A stretch of 64,000 bases of DNA, from the NCBI GenBank assembly GCA_003615045.1, contig ML014167.1, positions 1-64,000 of the forward strand, given 5' to 3'. Of the stretch, positions 50,852 through 61,238 are shown piece by piece. Source of the DNA: Caulochytrium protostelioides. Taxonomy: Eukaryota; Chytridiomycota; Caulochytriomycetes; Caulochytriales; Caulochytriaceae. Below the pieces are notes generated by a model, which did not search any database, was not told the DNA's origin, and saw nothing but the letters and a program-made list of their open reading frames with translations. The position numbers and the translations under genes were made by a program. Numbering within the stretch: the stretch's first letter is position 1; every line of letters begins with the position of its first letter.

Positions 50852-51806
50852 GACTGATAGTACTAGTTGCAAATGACTGTTCATCTTTTAGCCCCTCCAG
50901 ATAACTATCTATATCTGTCGTGTCGATTCATCCTATTCAACGTATTTTCAATAAGTTTTATTTGTCAAAAATCTGCATCGCACAGCAGATCACTCGTGAA
51001 TTGAGAGAAAGGGTCACATCCTGGCTCCAGGAAGGCAGTCGGACTCGACCTAATTATTGTGAGTGCTGGCTGGTGCGGGTCAAGGGTAGAATGATACGCT
51101 TCGCCAAAGTGAGGGTATCATCGCTTGTCGTGGAGGTAAGCCCTCGCAGCAAATGTGGTTCTGGACGAATTACGCTTAGCGTTAGCGCGTCCGAATCGCA
51201 TCTGAAACGTGTGACGGCCGGCTCCCTGTTCAGCTGCGCGGGTCGGCGAAAATCCCGTGACCGCGTGGAGCGCCACTCATCCCCAAGCCACAGTGGGTCC
51301 AACACAGGGTCCCGTCACCGCTGCGCCCAAGTCCGCCACCGCCACCGCTGCTGCTACGGCCGCCACGGCCACGCCAGCCGCCAGGGCCTCCTCACAGGCC
51401 CGTCCTTCACCGCCATCGTGACGGTCACGTGGCAAGATGCGAAGCCGCCAGCGACAGCGACGAAGACCACGACTGTGCTTACGCTGAGCAGCCCGTGCCG
51501 GTCTTGACTTTTCCCTTGCCATTGGACGCACCGGTCGGGGCAACCGACGCCGTCCGATCGTCCGTCCGCCGTGCTTTCCGGGACTACGGGATTAACATGG
51601 CCGTGTGGTCGAGGCCAGTGATCACAGGTTCGCTAGGATCTGCTTTCCCTTCCGCCTCTTCTTTCCAGTCGTGCGCGGGGTCTTTCGCTTACGCTACTGG
51701 ACAGCTCCATCGCCATCACCGTCGCTGTCCCTATCGCCGTTGTACGCGACGCCAGCGACGCCCCCGCTGCGCTAGCTTCGTCACGCCGCAACCTCGCTCA
51801 GATCAG
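50852..51806. other. Intergenic region upstream of RAD52
   Basis: Lower-GC sequence to about 51200, then GC-rich. The RAD52 frame is open back to 51429 through a non-ATG codon and includes an in-frame ATG at 51597. The peptide upstream of 51807 is low complexity and unlike RAD52, so I treat it as leader. Confidence 0.5.
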
Positions 51807-52937
51807 ATGGAGCCCATCGCGATGCAAAATAGCGCTAAGCCTGCGCCCATCGTCATGGCCGGAGGCGGCGGCGGCAGCGGCAGCGACGACGATGCGACGA
51901 TGCTGGTGCCGCCGACAGGGCGGCACGATGCTCGTAGCCCCGTGCCGCCGGGACCGTTCGGCGCACAACCATACTCGGAAGCCGAACGCGCGGCGTTGGA
52001 TGCCAAGCTGGACCAGTACCTTGGCCCAGAGTATCATTCTCTGCGCGCGTCGGGCGGCGCTGGTTCGGTCCACTATCTCGAAGGCTGGCAGGCGATTCAG
52101 CTCGCCAATGAGGTTTTTGGGGCGACCGGGTGGTCTTGTCAGATCCTGGATGCTCGTTTTGACTACCGCGAGCAGCGCGAGGGTCGCGTCAACGCTGGAT
52201 TTTCGGTCCACCTCCGTATCACGCTCCGCGATGGGACCTTCCGCGAGGACTTCGGGTACGGCCAGATCGAAAACGCGCGTTCGCAGGGCGCTGCATATGC
52301 CAAGATCCGCAAGGAAGCAACCACGGACGCCATGAAGCGCGCGCTGCGGCAGTTCGGCCAGGTCCTCGGCAACTGCATCTACGACAAAGCATACGTCAAG
52401 GCGATCGGCGCCATTCGGCCCGCGCCGTACCCGCGGCTTCCCGTTGCAGCGCTGAAGCGGCCGCTCTGGGCTGCGCCCTTCGCGCGCAATCAAGCCCAGC
52501 TAGCCGCGCGCATGGCTGCGCAGGCTCAGGCGCAGATTGATGGCAGCAACAACGAGCCGGTCATAATCACGACTGCTAATCCGAATCCGAATCGCAGTGG
52601 GGCTGCGCATGTCGGCCACCGTGTTGCCGTGAATCCGGGTGGGGCACCAAGCACGGAGAGGAGGGCGGACGGCACACTGGTCGTCCAAGCGCCGCCTCCG
52701 ACGCGGACTATTGTATCAAGCTCGGCCGCTGGAACTGGATCCGCATCCGGGTTAGGGTTCAGGGATACTGTTTCCGGCGGCCCCCTACCTCACTTTATGC
52801 CTCACCGAGCCGATTCAATTACCAGCATTCATAGCGCTGACGCAGAGGACGTCAAAGCGCTCGGGCCTCAGGGCGGGCTAAGCAGCGACAAAGAGGCCAT
52901 GCCATCCCATCCCGGTCCGATCAACGTGTCTCATCAG

Positions 52938-52972
<35 letters not shown>

Positions 52973-53117
52973 TCAACAGCAGCAACACCATCGTCTCCTA
53001 CAGACACATTCTATGCCACCTGAAGGACTTAATCAGCCGCAACACATACAGAAACCGCCTCACCAACAACCACAGCCTCAGCCTCAGCAGCAGCAGCAGC
53101 AGCAGCAGCAAATGCCA

Positions 53118-53158
<41 letters not shown>

Positions 53159-54104
53159 GCCAACCCGTCCTCATGGACCTCCGGGAAGGCTGCCGCATGT
53201 GATGGCCAGCGGATCCTTTCCGCCGTCCTCTGGCCCATCCGGCCCGCCTAACGGCCAGGAGCCCATGGGACGATTGGTGGATCGTGCCGTCTTCAACATA
53301 GGGCCGCGCCCCGTCGGCTCGAACAGGGCTCTTACGGCCCGTCCGTTATCATCGTCGTCAGCAGCGGCGCCGTCGTCCGGATATCGTTCCATGCAGACGA
53401 TGCCTCCGCAGAGCAGGCCTGCGCCCATGGGTCCCTCGGGGACGATGTCCTCAGGGCTCGCCGCGTCGTCCTCGATGCCGACAACGACGTCGGTTCGTCC
53501 CGTCGGGCCCGGAATGCCGATGGGAAATAATGACGGCAGCAGCAGCAACAGCAGCAGCAGCACCGTCAACGGCGGCACGCGGCCGGGGCTAGGACCTGTG
53601 AAGTCAGGAATTGCCGCGGCTCCGGGTTCCGCCCCGGGTTATGCGATGCCGACCGGCATGCAGCATGGCATAAATACCGGAATGCGCCCCGCGCCCTCAG
53701 GTCCTTTGCCAGGCAAAGCACAACAGTTCACGCGACCGGCGTCATCCGGCCAGGGCCAGGGTCAGGGCCAGGGGCACGGTCATGGCAACGGCAACGGTGG
53801 AAGCGGCCCCGGTCCCATAGCGAGGGACGTGCCCGTAAGAACAGTCGAGCACAAGAACAGTGGCTACCCAGGGCCGGCTATCGGCGCAGCGCGCCCTGGC
53901 GCGGCGATGGGCTCGACGGGCACTGGGTCTGGTCCCGGATTCGGATCATCCGGTGGTCACGCGCCGCTTTACCCTGGCCCGGCCTCTGCGCCGGCGCCCG
54001 TGGCGCCGATGGCTGGTCCCCACCACGCACCGGGGCATGCCGCGGCCGCGGCGACGCCGGGCGACACTCCTGGTGCCAGTTTAAAACGTCCGCGCCCGAC
54101 CTAA
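51807..54104 (+). CDS. RAD52: DNA repair protein RAD52
   Basis: A 765-residue RAD52/Rad22 homolog, the single-strand annealing and recombination mediator protein. The conserved N-terminal ring-forming domain spans residues ~55-210: YSEAERAALDAKLDQYLGPEY, VHYLEGWQAIQLANEVFG, RVNAGFSVHLRITLRDGTFREDFGYG, and KEATTDAMKRALRQFGQVLGNCIYD. The remainder is disordered, with Gln/His runs from CAG/CAA repeats (52935-53160), Ser/Asn and Gly/Pro-rich parts, and a basic end LKRPRPT that could act as a nuclear signal. Fungal RAD52 tails normally bind RPA and Rad51; those motifs are not recognisable here. The tail is much longer than the usual total of about 450-500 residues. ATG 51807 is chosen because conserved sequence starts soon after it. 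The gene ends 60 bases from the convergent BCS1 stop. Confidence 0.92.
52936..53161 (+). repeat. CAG/CAA repeats inside RAD52
   Basis: Several tracts of mixed CAG and CAA codons encode glutamine runs of 9 to 14 residues separated by His/Pro-rich segments. The mixed codons suggest selection for glutamine or an old, interrupted microsatellite. Confidence 0.9.
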
Positions 54105-54164
54105 GCGCCTTCGGTCGTCTTCGGTCTTCCGTCGCATCGATCGCAACGAGTCGTTAGTGTTAAT

Positions 54165-56039
54165 TCATTCATTTGGTGCACGGGACGTGGACGTGGGCGT
54201 GGGCGCGGGCGCGGGTGCGGGCACGGGTGCGGGCGAGGGCGAGGGCGCGGGCGCCCAGTCGGCCTGGGCCGCGCGCCAGGCCTCGCAGAGCTGGGGTGCA
54301 TGGCGCAGGGCGGCTTCCCAGCGGTGGCGGAAGAGGACGAAGTGTCCTTGAAGCGCGGCGGGGCTGAGGCGGTCGGGAACGACGATGGCGGCGAAGCGCT
54401 CGACGGCGTCGTCCGGCGCGTCCGGGTAGAACCGATGGAACATGCGCGCGGCTTGGAACGCGTCGACCGGGCCAAGGCACTCGGTGACATCGATGCGGCC
54501 TGGGCGGACGAGGGCTGGGTCGAGCCGGTCCACGTGGTTCGTCGTCATGAACAGCAGACGGTCGGTGCCGCTGACAATACCATCTAGAGCGTTCAGCAGT
54601 CCCGAGAAAGTGACCGTCGGCATGGCGCCGTGCCGCGCCATGAGGCTGCCGCCGCGGGAGCCAGCCGCCGCGATGCCGTCAGGATGATCCTCCCGCGTGC
54701 CGAAGGCGGCGTCGACGTCCTCGAGCACGACCACGGAGGCCGGCGGCACGTGGGCCAGCAGGTAGGCAAGACGATCGTCCGTCATGCCGCGCTCGGCGAG
54801 GTTGAGGATGCATACGTGCAGGCCCAGATGGCCAGCAAGGCTCTGAATAAAGCTCGTCTTACCGGTGCCCGGCGGCCCATGCAGCAGGTAGCCGCGACGG
54901 TACGGGATACCGCGATCGTCGTACCAGGCGCGACTCGCGAGGAAGGCCTGGACGTCCCCCACCAGACGCTCCGCCTGCCCCTGGCGAAGCACGACGCTAC
55001 CGAGCGGTCGACGACGCCGCGGTGGGCCAAACGGCTCCCAGTTCACGCCGCGGCTGGTATACACGACCAAAGCATCATCGAGCTGCTCCAAGGCTTCAGC
55101 GCGCGCCGCTTGGACGAGCCGCGCGATGTGGCCCCGGTGGTGACTAAGCCCCGTCAGCGTCACCGTCTCCACGGGGCCCGAACGGCCCAGCACACCGGCG
55201 CCTGCGCCGTCTCCCGCAGCGCCAGCCATCGTGACAGCTGCACGTTCCCGCGTCCGCTCGACCAACAGCCACGCGCCGTCGTACCGCAGATAGTGTCGGC
55301 CTGGACCCGGCACGAACTCGAAGGCGGCGTTGAGACGGCCACCAGGGCCCGCCATCCGCGCGTCGGCAGCCGCATGCGGCGCACTGGCGGAGGCGCCGGC
55401 GCTGGAAGCGGCGCTGGCGGTCGCCGCAGCGACGGGCGGGGTGAGGCCACCGGCACCGGCGCCCGAGCGCTGGACGGTCGTGACGAGGCTCAGCTGGTGG
55501 CCGCGGGAACCGAGGTGACCATGGCGCGCGAGCCAGCGTAAGACCCACGGATAGGCCGGGTCGCGTCCAGGAATCTCGATCGTGACGAACGCGCGGCGGC
55601 GAGCGACCGTGGCAGCCGCAACAGCCGCTTGACGCAGGACGGCGAGGCCCGCCGTCAGCACGAGCAGACCTGAACCCGCCGAGAAGTAAGGGTTCTGGGA
55701 CAGCAGCGCGGCGATGGGCGATGACGATGACGACGCAGAGGCGGATGGCGATGGCGGCAATGCGGAGGCGCCGGTTGAGGTGGGCGGGGTCTGTCCGGTC
55801 GCGGTCGCGGTCGGTGTGCTCACGCCGAGGAAGGCGGGCGCAGTCTCCATGCCGGCAGCGGTTGCCGGCGGCGGCGCGGCTGGACATGCGGTGTCCGCGA
55901 CATCGGCGCCGGCGACAGGCATCCGTGGGCGCTCCACGGGCTGTGCGGATGGCCGCGACACTGGCGTTGATGACGCTGGCGACGACGACAACGGCCACGG
56001 TGCCGCCGACGTGGGCGTGGACGTCCACGGCGTCCACAT
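54165..56039 (-). CDS. BCS1: Mitochondrial AAA chaperone BCS1
   Basis: A 624-residue BCS1-type AAA ATPase, which moves the folded Rieske protein across the inner membrane during complex III assembly. After a ~115-residue Ser/Pro/Thr leader comes LLSQNPYFSAGSGLLVLTAGLAVL (membrane helix, ~110-135) and the BCS1-specific domain (VTIEIPGRDPAYPWVLRWL ... HYLRYDGAWLLVERTRE). The ATPase has Walker A GPPGTGKTS at ~387-395, Walker B VVVLEDVDAAF at ~432, and sensor/arginine-finger region FMTTNHVDRLDPALVRPGRID. The usual protein is ~420-450 residues. Extra length comes from the leader, an Ala-rich insert at ~205-235 and a C-terminal Ala/Pro tail made by GGGCGC-type repeats. The ATG at 56039 may be upstream of the real one; METAPAFLGV at residue ~64 is an alternative. 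Confidence 0.92.
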   Translation of the reverse strand: MWTPWTSTPTSAAPWPLSSSPASSTPVSRPSAQPVERPRMPVAGADVADTACPAAPPPATAAGMETAPAFLGVSTPTATATGQTPPTSTGASALPPSPSASASSSSSPIAALLSQNPYFSAGSGLLVLTAGLAVLRQAAVAAATVARRRAFVTIEIPGRDPAYPWVLRWLARHGHLGSRGHQLSLVTTVQRSGAGAGGLTPPVAAATASAASSAGASASAPHAAADARMAGPGGRLNAAFEFVPGPGRHYLRYDGAWLLVERTRERAAVTMAGAAGDGAGAGVLGRSGPVETVTLTGLSHHRGHIARLVQAARAEALEQLDDALVVYTSRGVNWEPFGPPRRRRPLGSVVLRQGQAERLVGDVQAFLASRAWYDDRGIPYRRGYLLHGPPGTGKTSFIQSLAGHLGLHVCILNLAERGMTDDRLAYLLAHVPPASVVVLEDVDAAFGTREDHPDGIAAAGSRGGSLMARHGAMPTVTFSGLLNALDGIVSGTDRLLFMTTNHVDRLDPALVRPGRIDVTECLGPVDAFQAARMFHRFYPDAPDDAVERFAAIVVPDRLSPAALQGHFVLFRHRWEAALRHAPQLCEAWRAAQADWAPAPSPSPAPVPAPAPAPTPTSTSRAPNE

Positions 56040-56783
56040 AGCGTCGGACAGCGGCGTCTCGCGTCGTGGAAGGATGGAAGTAACACGTATACGCCGTGAT
56101 CAGCTCAAGGCGAATATGGCAGAAGCAGAACTAGCGATCACGTGGGAGGCGTTGCGCGTCGGGGTGGTGGGCGGAGACGCGCCTGCGATGCGGTCCCGAG
56201 CGATGGGCGCCACCAGCCGCTTGGCCAGCCGCGTGGCCAGGAAGAGCCTCCACGGCGCACCCGAGCGCGCCATGGTCGTGCGACACCGCGGTGGTATGAC
56301 ATGGGCGCTTCGGGCCGCTACGCCGTCCTTTCCTTCGGTGTGTCAGCACGGTGATCCATGGTATTGCGTTGTGCACATGACGCTGTCTCAGGTGGGACGG
56401 GGCGTTCACGAGCGAGCGGAGGCGAGAGCGGACCGGACGGGCGGAGTCGGGTCGGGGCGGCGCTCCGGCACGTGTCTGCGCCCCGCAACAGGGGTCCACG
56501 GCTTTTCTCGGACCCTGACATCCCAACATCACTGGATCCTTCCAACCCTGGCCGCGCCTAGCGGCACCAGCGTGGGCGACAGGAGGCGGACCGAAAAACG
56601 ACCTCTGGGAAAGGAACAATGATACATATACTTAAATAAAAAAGCAGCCACGCAGAGCTGTAGAGTCGAAGGGAAAAAGAACACGCAGCGCGCCATGATG
56701 ATGTGGACGGGTCGACGGATGCACCCCTGACTCGCAATAATATAGAACACCGACACGTCATGCCATAACGTCATTTGGCTCAA
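56040..56783. other. Intergenic region BCS1 / secreted gene B
   Basis: About 740 bases containing the BCS1 promoter and the 3' end of the secreted gene. An A-rich stretch at 56625-56650 (taaataaaaaagc) lies near the junction. No gene seen. Confidence 0.5.
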
Positions 56784-58115
56784 TTAAGTTGCCGTCGTGG
56801 CGACACGAGGATCAGCGGCTGAAGCGATCTTAACAACACCGCAGGCAGTCGCAGGATACAAGCTCAACACATCAACCTCGCTTCGGAAGTCGCCATTTTT
56901 ACTTTCGTAGACCAGTCGGACATTGTTCGTGTCGTACGAGCCCATGTTGAAAACCTCGGGAGCGATATTGATACTGTCGATAACGTTCTTCGAGCAAGTA
57001 TCCTTGATGCGACCCTCAGCATCGTAGTTGCCGATCGTTGATCGCTGATCCTTTTTGAGACTGATGTAGTAGAGAGTTCCGAATTGCCGATTCGCGCACT
57101 GGTTCGTGTCATCGACTCCACGCTGAATACGGGAATAGAAGCTTATGCACGGCATGGTTTTCACCACGGGCTGAATCCATTGGTTTTTCTGCGACGTGGG
57201 CAGCCGGAGAGGGTACAGAGTCTCGGGGCCCGGAAGATCGTTGCTTTCGCCAAGCAGGATAGCAATGGCACGAATCTGCCAGAACATACAACCCAGATTG
57301 GCACTGTTGAAGGCCGTGGCACGGTTGCTATCGTCCGTGGTCTTGAGCGCCCGTGATGCAAAGCGATCGAGGTACAGGGCAAAGGCATATCGGAACGCGA
57401 TCGAATCTTGGTCCGTCTTTGAAAGCACAGCGACGCACGTGTCGCTCTTGAGCGCGTCCTTGAACTTCGCCTGGGTGTGCAACTTCCGCTCGATGTTAAG
57501 GAGATCAACCGCCGCTTCAAAGATTTGGAGCTTCATCGTGGCCACGTCCGAGGAGATGACTAAGTGGCCTCCCTGGGCTGCCGGAGTCTTGGATTCTTTC
57601 GCCTGCAGAACCGTGAGCGACCGGATGGATTTCCGGAGCACATACGGCAGATTGTTCACGTGTTCGACAGCGGACCGCCACGCAATAGACTGGAACGACT
57701 TATCAACCGAGGTGATCGTATCCTTGTCGCAAACACACAGCTTCAACGTGTTAAGCGGGTGCAGCGAGGTCGATTCGGCGGTCAAGTCCACCCGTTGAAG
57801 GGGGTCCGTGGTGCAGTCGTGGTAAGGGCACTCGTTTTTGTCGGCTGTTCCCGCTTTGACAGTTTTCCACGGATTCGCTGTTTTGAACTGAGGGCTCACC
57901 CCGCTGGCTGGGGTCCGCGGCCAGGTAGCCTTCATATCGTTAAGCATATTGACCGTGTTGAATTTGTGCGTGTCATCGAAGAGGGCGTAGAGCGACGCCG
58001 CCTTGGCATCCTCCCGCTTCCAGTACTTCAACGGTCCTGCAGACACGGGTGGCGCGCTACACGCCAGATAGAGAATTGTCGCGAGGACAATTGACAGCAT
58101 GCTGGGCTTGGCCAT
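56784..58115 (-). CDS. Secreted cysteine-patterned protein, family member B
   Basis: A 443-residue paralog of the protein at 49592-50851. Signal peptide at residues 1-26 (LSIVLATILYLAC, cleavage likely after PVSA). Cysteines align in order with member A: C96 and C101 (CPYHDC), C127 and C129 (CVCD), C227 (DTC), C276 (NLGCMFWQI), C323 (MPC), and one near the C-terminus (YPATACG). Spacings are similar, for example 98 residues from the CVCD cysteine to DTC against 100 in member A. Between motifs there is long helical sequence with little identity, so divergence is old or rapid. It has two more cysteines near QCANRQ and DTCSKN. Composition is less GC-rich than flanking housekeeping genes. Function unknown. 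Confidence 0.84.
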   Translation of the reverse strand: MAKPSMLSIVLATILYLACSAPPVSAGPLKYWKREDAKAASLYALFDDTHKFNTVNMLNDMKATWPRTPASGVSPQFKTANPWKTVKAGTADKNECPYHDCTTDPLQRVDLTAESTSLHPLNTLKLCVCDKDTITSVDKSFQSIAWRSAVEHVNNLPYVLRKSIRSLTVLQAKESKTPAAQGGHLVISSDVATMKLQIFEAAVDLLNIERKLHTQAKFKDALKSDTCVAVLSKTDQDSIAFRYAFALYLDRFASRALKTTDDSNRATAFNSANLGCMFWQIRAIAILLGESNDLPGPETLYPLRLPTSQKNQWIQPVVKTMPCISFYSRIQRGVDDTNQCANRQFGTLYYISLKKDQRSTIGNYDAEGRIKDTCSKNVIDSINIAPEVFNMGSYDTNNVRLVYESKNGDFRSEVDVLSLYPATACGVVKIASAADPRVATTAT

Positions 58116-59396
58116 GGTGAGAGGCCGAGATGCTGTGTGTAATCAACGAGATGCTGAGATGAGACAAGATTCGCTGGAATGGAATGGAGCCGATGTGAAC
58201 GTGCCGCGTCGCGTCAAGAGGGTGTCGCCAAAAAGCGCACGCTTCACCAGCTGAGAAAGTATGTGAATCTGGCAAACGATCTGGGGTTCGTCAGTATCAA
58301 CGTATTGACGGAAGGGTAGAAGAGAAGGTCTAGAGAGGGCTGCGCTAGGAGACAAGCAAGGGATTCAAGTGAGTTGAACCTGCTGATGATCACTAGAAGC
58401 GAGTCTGTGTAACAGAGAGGGGAGAGCGTCGACAAGAGAGCACGCAACGCCAATGGACGTCATGAACTGTAGACGGATGTTCTACGGAAGAAGGGAGAGG
58501 GCGGTGGCGTATCTAGTGCGTCGTGCAATATCAGCGAGTGGTAAGGCTGGTGATCGACATTTCATGATATATCCGAAGAAAAGCAAGCATGACGCTGTGC
58601 AGATCCATCCTCCGAGTCCATCGCCGCGTTGCGACGTCTTTATGTAGTGGACCGCGTCGGACGGGCCCTCGGAGGGCATCGGAGAGCCTAGGTCATTCCA
58701 TTATCAGAGGGTCTCTGTGAATGGCGTGAGGGTGCAACAACAACGCCCTGACGGCAATATTCCGTAATACCCATGAACCGCCATTCTATGACGCGACGGG
58801 TCACGTAATCATCCGCAGCCGCACAGTGCTGGTGTGGCAGATCTCGTCTCATCTCCAGCGAGTCGGGCGTCGACCGAGTCAAGACGCGCCGCTTCAACGC
58901 GCAGCACGTAATGACACCATGATAGTGCGGCATATCAGCCACCGACAACGGGGTGCTGTGCAGCTCCACGGCGATGGCCAACGAGGAAGGGCAGTGGTGA
59001 CATATCCGTGCCAAGTCATCATCCTTCTGGCATGACGGCCAAACAGGTCGCGGGGTCTCGGAAGTCCATCCCGTTCGAGATGTCTCAAGGCGATACCTGA
59101 CTAATTTCTCTTTACCGCAATTTTGATCGAAGTCGGTGCTGACGGAAATGGGAAGAAACGAGTGTCGGGAGCGAACAACGAGAATAAAATGTGTCATACG
59201 TCGCTGTTTTGCAGCAATTTTTTTTTTCTTAGACAATATCACCAGCCGCCCGATCTCGGGCTATTTCACGAACTGCTCCATTTCGAATCGTTTCACATTT
59301 GACGCTGGCGTCGGCTCATCAGGATACCCACGTCATCGTGCGGTCGTCAACCAATAGACCATTTTACCCATGACCGGCGGGATTCATTCGAATTTT
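58116..59396. other. Lower-GC intergenic region
   Basis: About 1.3 kb between two minus-strand genes. A minus-strand frame at about 58688-59198 begins with an ATG (MTHFILVVRS...) and has about 170 codons with several Cys/His, but no known domain; I leave it as a weak possibility. No RNA gene seen. Confidence 0.4.
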
Positions 59397-60686
59397 TCAT
59401 GAGGAAAGAAAAACATCTAGCAGCGACGGGGTCAGAGCTGAGCAGTAGCGCATCACCGCTTCCAAACTGTTACTACGTTCGAAGGCCGGCATGCCCGAGA
59501 TCGTATCGTACGCGGCCGTCTCAGGGCGAACCCGACTCGCCGCCCGGACATCCGCCGGCCGGTGTGGCGCTGCCATCGACGCCACATCATGCTGCAACGC
59601 CAATCCAGGCGCAGACGCCGCACAAAGTGATGACTCCGGCCTATCCGGCCGCTCAGGCAAATCTCCGCCCAGGCAAAAATCGCTAGGAACAACCCCAGGG
59701 ACCGCAGCCGACAACAATGGCGTCTTCACATGGAAGGCTATTGCTCCCGCCGAGTCCTGACCTGGCACTTTGGAGGCAGCGGCAGATGGTACTGCCGGAA
59801 GAACATCTTCGGCACCCGTCACGAGCTGATGAATATCGCGGGCCGACCACCAATGCCCCCCTGTCGCTTGAGCCCAGGGATGAACCGAGAGAGCAGAACC
59901 GTCCGGTGCAGGAAAAGTGATACCGCGGATTTCGGGCTGCGCCGCGACGTTCGACGCAGTGTTCGACATGAGAGGTTTAGCTGAGTTCGGCACCGCATGC
60001 GGCCGGAGACTATATCGAGATGGCATTTGGGCAGAAGGATCGCCTAAGCATCGTGACTCCAGGTCGGCTAGACGAATGCGCGCGAGCTGCGCCAGCGGGA
60101 GAACCAGGGGCCGCGACAGGCGAGAAGGGGCGTCGGGAATGAGATGCATCCGTCCCTGACATTCCGTTTGCGCGGGCGGGGTTTGAGGTGAGATTGTCGC
60201 GGTGTCGATGTGGTTCACCGCGGCGGTGGACGACGACATAGCTGTCTGCTGACGGATGAGCCGCAACGACGTGGTCGACGAAGATCGGCGCGAAAACACC
60301 GGAAGGCGTAGCCCGCTGAAGGTTTGAGCACGCGGCAGGTGTTCTGCGTCAAGGCGATGCTCGCTTGACGTGGTGATGACGGCTGGCGTTGCCAAGCAAC
60401 AAATCAGCTCGGCAAGTTCGTCAGAATCTTCGCTACCGGCCCCACTCGGAACACCCATGCGATGTTGATGCCGACGCTGATGCCGATCACCACGTGGTGC
60501 CGTCGGCTGCCTCTCCGGCAGGTGAGCGACCGGAGCGGGCTGCTTCATTGTCGCGGCTGCGGACAAATCTTTCGCAGGGTCCGTGCTGGAATCCACTCGG
60601 ACGAGTTCTTCGTCCAGAGCTACCCGTTTTTGCGCATGGGATTCTCCTGCTGCGCCGAACGAGGAGCACGTTCGTTTCAACACCAT
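59397..60686 (-). CDS. Hypothetical protein (429 aa)
   Basis: An uninterrupted minus-strand frame of 429 codons from the ATG at 60686; the frame is open further to a GTG at 60734. I recognise no domain. The N-terminus is basic (MVLKRTCSSF ... QKRVALDEE). The middle has Arg/Ser-rich RRSSSTTSLRL near residue ~140, which resembles kinase or nuclear-import sites. The C-terminus is ERSNSLEAVMRYCSALTPSLLDVFLSS-like, with Leu/Val spacing that could form a short helix. Composition is balanced, which favours real coding over the GC-driven spurious frames elsewhere. No signal peptide or membrane segment. A regulatory or nuclear protein is possible but unsupported. Confidence 0.5.
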   Translation of the reverse strand: MVLKRTCSSFGAAGESHAQKRVALDEELVRVDSSTDPAKDLSAAATMKQPAPVAHLPERQPTAPRGDRHQRRHQHRMGVPSGAGSEDSDELAELICCLATPAVITTSSEHRLDAEHLPRAQTFSGLRLPVFSRRSSSTTSLRLIRQQTAMSSSTAAVNHIDTATISPQTPPAQTECQGRMHLIPDAPSRLSRPLVLPLAQLARIRLADLESRCLGDPSAQMPSRYSLRPHAVPNSAKPLMSNTASNVAAQPEIRGITFPAPDGSALSVHPWAQATGGHWWSARDIHQLVTGAEDVLPAVPSAAASKVPGQDSAGAIAFHVKTPLLSAAVPGVVPSDFCLGGDLPERPDRPESSLCAASAPGLALQHDVASMAAPHRPADVRAASRVRPETAAYDTISGMPAFERSNSLEAVMRYCSALTPSLLDVFLSS

Positions 60687-61238
60687 GATGGCAAGAGAGT
60701 TAGCAATCAGCCTATGCACGTCCGAAAGGAGCACTGGAAGGGAGCACGGCGATACGGCAGGCCAGAGAGCGTATTTTGGAGGGGGGAAATGGCCTGCTGT
60801 CCGTCACGGCGGAGTATACAGCCGATGGAGTACGGTGTGGTAATTGATAGATCAGTCGATCGATCAATCGACCTCGCTGTGATGGGGGCTGTGATGGGGG
60901 CTGCTTCGATGGCGACAGACCCTCTTGGGTACCACGATCGATCGGTCCTGCAATGCCACGGACCGCATGATCGATCGTCTTCGGCCGTTTAGAACGATGC
61001 TGGCTCGATCCATTGGGGGTGTCCACGGTTGCTTCGCAATGAAACCACCGGCATTTTTCGCGTCGTTGCCCGACGGCACATAAGCTTTTTTTTTCGGGGG
61101 CTGCCCAGGAACATTGTCCGAACATCGTCCGCCGGGAGCCAAGCCACGCAAATCCGTCGGAGCCACGCGACGGTCTTGACGGCGTACCGACCGCGGTCCG
61201 CACCATCCGAGGTCCGCTGGGGTCGGCGGCGCCGTCGA

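Noticed and set aside
52745-52770. gggttagggttcaggg resembling telomere repeats
   Set aside because: Fewer than three units, lies inside the RAD52 coding frame and is read as Ser-Gly-Leu-Gly-Phe; coincidence.
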